Source of the DNA: Lacrimispora xylanisolvens
Lineage (GTDB): Bacteria > Bacillota > Clostridia > Lachnospirales > Lachnospiraceae
Direction of reading: 5' to 3'
NCBI RefSeq assembly: GCF_002934545.1
Contig: NZ_PTJA01000016.1
Coordinates: 1 to 64,000 of the forward strand
DNA: 64,000 nt
The translations under genes and the position numbers were made by a program. Below the pieces are notes generated by a model. It made no database searches. It was not told where the DNA came from and worked only from the letters and a program-made list of their open reading frames with translations. Within the stretch, counting starts at the first letter, position 1; the number at the start of each line of letters is the position of its first letter. Of this stretch, positions 61,425 to 64,000 are shown piece by piece.

Positions 61425-62354
61425 TCAATCTCCTTTCATTTCTATGCAAAAAGATGCTGCTTGGAAAACTATTGCTAATTTTGCTATTAAATCTTTGGTC
61501 TGCCGGCGCTCGCTTTCGTCCATCTGCAGATAATGTTTAATTTTTCGCTCAGGACGACCAGCTCCCCAAGGTCCAGATTCAATCATGCTACGCACTTTAT
61601 CCAGGTTCTCGGTTAAATACATTTGGTATACCCGTCCACGAATGGCTTTTGCTGACTTACCAATAACTGTTGCCATCTGCTCATATTTCTTTCCTGCAAT
61701 GATCAATTCACCTAAAAGCGTAAATTCGTCAGCTGTCCACTTAACGGTATTATCTGCTTTTACTGGACGATCCTTGACTTTAAGATCTATAAGGCGGCGT
61801 TGTATTGCCCCTTCAGTACGCCCCATGAGTTTTGATAACGCCTGTACCCCGTACTGCTGTTTCTTAACCAGTCTGATTAATTTATTATCCTCTGCAGCAG
61901 ACCATGGTATAGTTTTAATCCGTCTCCGGTTTTCACAATCATGTCTGCGTTTTCCTTGTACCCACGCAGGTTCTTCCCCCAACGCCAAAGGCTCGAATCG
62001 GGAGAAATCAAGAAACGTCTGATTCTTTTCCGCCCACACCCAGAACTCATTCAAAAAGACTATCTTAAAAGAATTGCTTCTGATCCGCTTCGTATGTATA
62101 GGGAAGTCTCTGTTCTTTACCCACGAAATCATTTTGTATCCACTACTTGATTTTCCGAGCCCCAATGCCGTCTGTAACTGGTTCCAAGTAACATAATCTC
62201 CTGCATCAAGAAAGGCTCCTAAGCCCATTCGCTGACTCTTTAGAACAACAGCTGTTTCCGTTCTGTTCAGCTTTTTGGCAATACCTTTTACTGATATGGT
62301 ACCCCACTTTTCTTCAAGGTAAGATTCATCTTCATGAGACCAATTTCGTTTCAT
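61425..62354 (-). CDS. Myb/SANT-like DNA-binding protein
   Basis: 309 aa. Three Myb-like helix blocks: NWSHEDESYLEEKWGTISVKGIAKKLNRTETAV, IPWSAAEDNKLIRLVKKQQYGVQALSKLMGRTEGAI, VKWTADEFTLLGELIIAGKKYEQMATVIGKSAKAI. A DNA-binding regulator or replication accessory; TGA overlaps the methylase start. Confidence 0.75.
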   Translation of the reverse strand: MKRNWSHEDESYLEEKWGTISVKGIAKKLNRTETAVVLKSQRMGLGAFLDAGDYVTWNQLQTALGLGKSSSGYKMISWVKNRDFPIHTKRIRSNSFKIVFLNEFWVWAEKNQTFLDFSRFEPLALGEEPAWVQGKRRHDCENRRRIKTIPWSAAEDNKLIRLVKKQQYGVQALSKLMGRTEGAIQRRLIDLKVKDRPVKADNTVKWTADEFTLLGELIIAGKKYEQMATVIGKSAKAIRGRVYQMYLTENLDKVRSMIESGPWGAGRPERKIKHYLQMDESERRQTKDLIAKLAIVFQAASFCIEMKGD

Positions 62355-63166
62355 CCTGGCGCCTCTTGAAAATCTGAGATGCGCATTTGTCCTGCAGGTT
62401 CAAAATTCATCCATAAGACTTCTCTCTTTTTACTTGATATTTGTGAATAGCAGATAGTTTCTTCTTTATGCCATCCACATAACCGATCATTATATAGTTT
62501 GCTATCATATCCACTTAGTAATACCGGTCCTTTATGAGCCTGCAATACGTCTATCAAGTTATTCTGCTGTTTATCCTCCATTTCATAGCGATACTGTTTT
62601 CCATGCCTTGTACTCAGCACATACGGAGGATCCGCATAGATTAAAACTTTCGAGTTGTTAAACCGTTCAATTACCTCTGCAGCTGGGCGGTTCTCAATCT
62701 GCACTCCCCGGATCCGTTCGGCTGCCTGCATTATCTTTTCTGGTAACACACACCAGTCTTTTGCAGCATAAGCTTTTTCTCTTCCCTGCACATCGTTTTT
62801 CCAGCCCACCTTGCTATTGTTAGTGCGGAATCCATATCCCATGTTCAGCCTTATGTAAAAATTAACTGCCTTGTCAAAACTATCATCTGGTACCGTTCTA
62901 AAGGCGTCATCATAAATTTGTCTGGCGTAAGGAGTTAAATAAATTTCTCTGGCTAGTCTTTCTGGATCCTTGCGAATCCATTCAAAAAGGTTTACCACAT
63001 TACCGTCCAGATCGTTTACTGTTTCAATGTTGGATCGTGGTTTATTAAATAGCACAGCTCCGCTGCCGAAGAATGCTTCTAAATAACTGTGATGTTCCGG
63101 GAAGAAACTTATGATCCAATCTGCTATACTCCATTTACTTCCCGGATATTTCATAACTGCTTTCAT
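62351..63166 (-). CDS. DNA adenine methyltransferase (D12 class), second copy
   Basis: 271 aa. MKYPGSKWSIADWI, FGSGAVLFNKPRS, NDLDGNVVN and YADPPYVLSTR (DPPY near 180). Second N6-adenine methylase in the window; different sequence from that at 52974. Confidence 0.9.
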   Translation of the reverse strand: MKAVMKYPGSKWSIADWIISFFPEHHSYLEAFFGSGAVLFNKPRSNIETVNDLDGNVVNLFEWIRKDPERLAREIYLTPYARQIYDDAFRTVPDDSFDKAVNFYIRLNMGYGFRTNNSKVGWKNDVQGREKAYAAKDWCVLPEKIMQAAERIRGVQIENRPAAEVIERFNNSKVLIYADPPYVLSTRHGKQYRYEMEDKQQNNLIDVLQAHKGPVLLSGYDSKLYNDRLCGWHKEETICYSQISSKKREVLWMNFEPAGQMRISDFQEAPG

Positions 63167-63228
63167 TTTTCTTGAAAGGAACCCAGCGCGCTTTTCCTAG
63201 GAAGGTTCCGGCTCCTTTCTTTATTTTG

Positions 63229-63257
63229 TTGACCCTTTACTTAAAATATTTTATAAT
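63229..63257 (+). promoter_or_regulatory. Plus-strand sigma-A promoter
   Basis: TTGACC, 17 bp, TATAAT, 22 nt before the start at 63280. Supports expression of the next gene. Confidence 0.75.
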
Positions 63258-63279
63258 AAATGAAAATAGGAGGTGTAAA

Positions 63280-63567
63280 ATGGTGAACTATTCTATAATC
63301 CAATATGAAACTGAAAAGGGCATTATTAAAGTTGAAGTGAAAGTACATGATAACGTCATAACTGTTAAAAACTTAGACAATGATTGCTGGCAAAGCCCCT
63401 TCGATGAATCGCTGGAATTTGATATGTGTGAAACCAGCCGTATTAACGATCTAGATTCAAACGAAATGCTTGCTATCCTAGACACCTTAAGGGGTGATTT
63501 CGATTGCTCCATTATTACAGGTTCTGAAACCCAACCCAATACTATAAATTTTCTTGATATTCCTTAA
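63280..63567 (+). CDS. Hypothetical plus-strand protein
   Basis: 95 aa from MVNYSIIQYETEKG (GGAGGTG 7 nt upstream). Beta-rich, acidic: IKVEVKVHDNVITVKNLDNDCW. Own promoter and terminator, so a moron; possibly inhibitory to the host. Unknown. Confidence 0.65.
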   Translation: MVNYSIIQYETEKGIIKVEVKVHDNVITVKNLDNDCWQSPFDESLEFDMCETSRINDLDSNEMLAILDTLRGDFDCSIITGSETQPNTINFLDIP

Positions 63568-63589
63568 AACGGGTCTTATAGACTCGTTT
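63567..63589 (+). terminator. Terminator of the 63280 gene
   Basis: AAACGGGTC-TTATA-GACTCGTTT with TTTT after it. Confidence 0.75.
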
Positions 63590-63644
63590 TTTTATACGTC
63601 AAATCCTAATTTACCTGATTAAACTCTATGTTTTTAGTACAAAA

Positions 63645-63678
63645 AAACTACCAACTGAATGTTGATAGTTGGTAGTTT
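63645..63678 (-). terminator. Terminator of the gene at 63678
   Basis: AAACTACCAACT / AGTTGGTAGTTT perfect stem, same type as 1858 and 16271. Confidence 0.8.
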
Positions 63679-63953
63679 TAAAATTCTAAACTTTTTATTT
63701 CATAAATTTTTAAAGGAGTACTTACTTTCTTTTTTCCGCTTATACGGTATTCCAGATACACTTTAAAACCGCTCCTAAGTCTTTCTGGGTTCCAGAATAT
63801 TTCCCGCTGCCGATATCTTACTTTTACTGTTGTTTTAGATTCTATGTTTAACAAATTCTCTAATTCATTAACATCGTCTTCGCAACTAAATAGATTCCCA
63901 ATTTCTACTTTATTTCCATCCGAATATTCTAAAAGCACTTTACAATCACTCAT
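63678..63953 (-). CDS. Hypothetical protein
   Basis: 91 aa. EYSDGNKVEIGNLFSCEDDVNELENLLN then a basic C-terminal half (VKVRYRQREIFWNPERLRSGFKVYLEYRISGKKK). Moron with own terminator; upstream sequence lies beyond the window. Confidence 0.5.
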   Translation of the reverse strand: MSDCKVLLEYSDGNKVEIGNLFSCEDDVNELENLLNIESKTTVKVRYRQREIFWNPERLRSGFKVYLEYRISGKKKVSTPLKIYEIKSLEF

Positions 63954-64000
63954 TCCAGATGTATGTTTTTTAGAATTATATGCAGTTATGTTAAATTCTA

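Overview
The window is almost entirely a temperate siphovirus-type prophage (or phage-derived contig) of a low-GC Firmicute. The protein types (SPP1-like portal, capsid protein E family head, XkdX, Hol44-like holin, choline-binding-type cell-wall repeats, GGAGG ribosome sites) fit a Clostridia/Lachnospiraceae host. No rRNA, ribosomal or housekeeping genes are present, so host assignment is inference. Nearly all structural and replication-stage genes read on the minus strand, so the phage map runs from right to left.

Layout from right to left. 63.9-56.3 kb: early/middle genes with two methyltransferases (62.4-63.2 and 58.7-60.3 kb), a Myb-like protein, a HAD phosphatase, small zinc-ribbon and membrane proteins, a tyrosine integrase and a sigma-region-4-like regulator. 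56.2-51.4 kb: a plus-strand protein kinase, divergent from a C5-methyltransferase, then a Dam-type methyltransferase and two 2-TM coiled-coil proteins. 51.4-49.0 kb: a plus-strand run of small genes, divergent from an HTH gene and bordered by eight iteron-like repeats. 49.0-47.2 kb: DUF4160/DUF2442 pair, a PD-(D/E)XK-like protein and an 800-bp stretch with probable small RNAs. 47.2-41 kb: small phage genes, GIY-YIG and HNH nucleases, a degenerate tRNA-Gln. 40.7-38.5 kb: large terminase and an ArpU/RinA-like late regulator. 38.4-35.0 kb: ShosTA-like HAD/PRTase/DprA genes plus an FRG protein. 34.9-26.9 kb: distal tail, tail hub, baseplate and fibre genes, interrupted by an SOS-controlled DUF4365 operon. 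26.6-22.7 kb: cargo (Abi-alpha/DUF4393, a broken Ntn-hydrolase gene, unknowns) mixed with tail-fibre-derived repeats. 22.5-20.1 kb: XkdX, holin, amidase endolysin. 19.9-15.2 kb: secreted Ig/Fn3 protein, orphan fibre cassette, small genes, AbiH. 15.0-2.7 kb: portal, scaffold, head decoration, major capsid, connectors, tail tube, frameshifted tail chaperones, tape measure. 2.2-0.2 kb: MazG-like and CgeB-like cargo with remnants.

Two features stand out. First, the tail/lysis module lies between terminase and portal instead of after the tape measure; each late operon has its own promoter with a tandem ATGTGGGAA-type motif followed by a leader terminator, which suggests activation by the ArpU-like protein and perhaps antitermination. 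Second, cargo genes (AbiH, DUF4365 pair, ShosTA-like, Abi-alpha, FRG, kinase, MazG) sit at module boundaries and often carry their own promoters and terminators. The tail fibre gene ends beside an inverted alternative C-terminal cassette bounded by a perfect 15-bp inverted repeat, a likely phase-variation switch.
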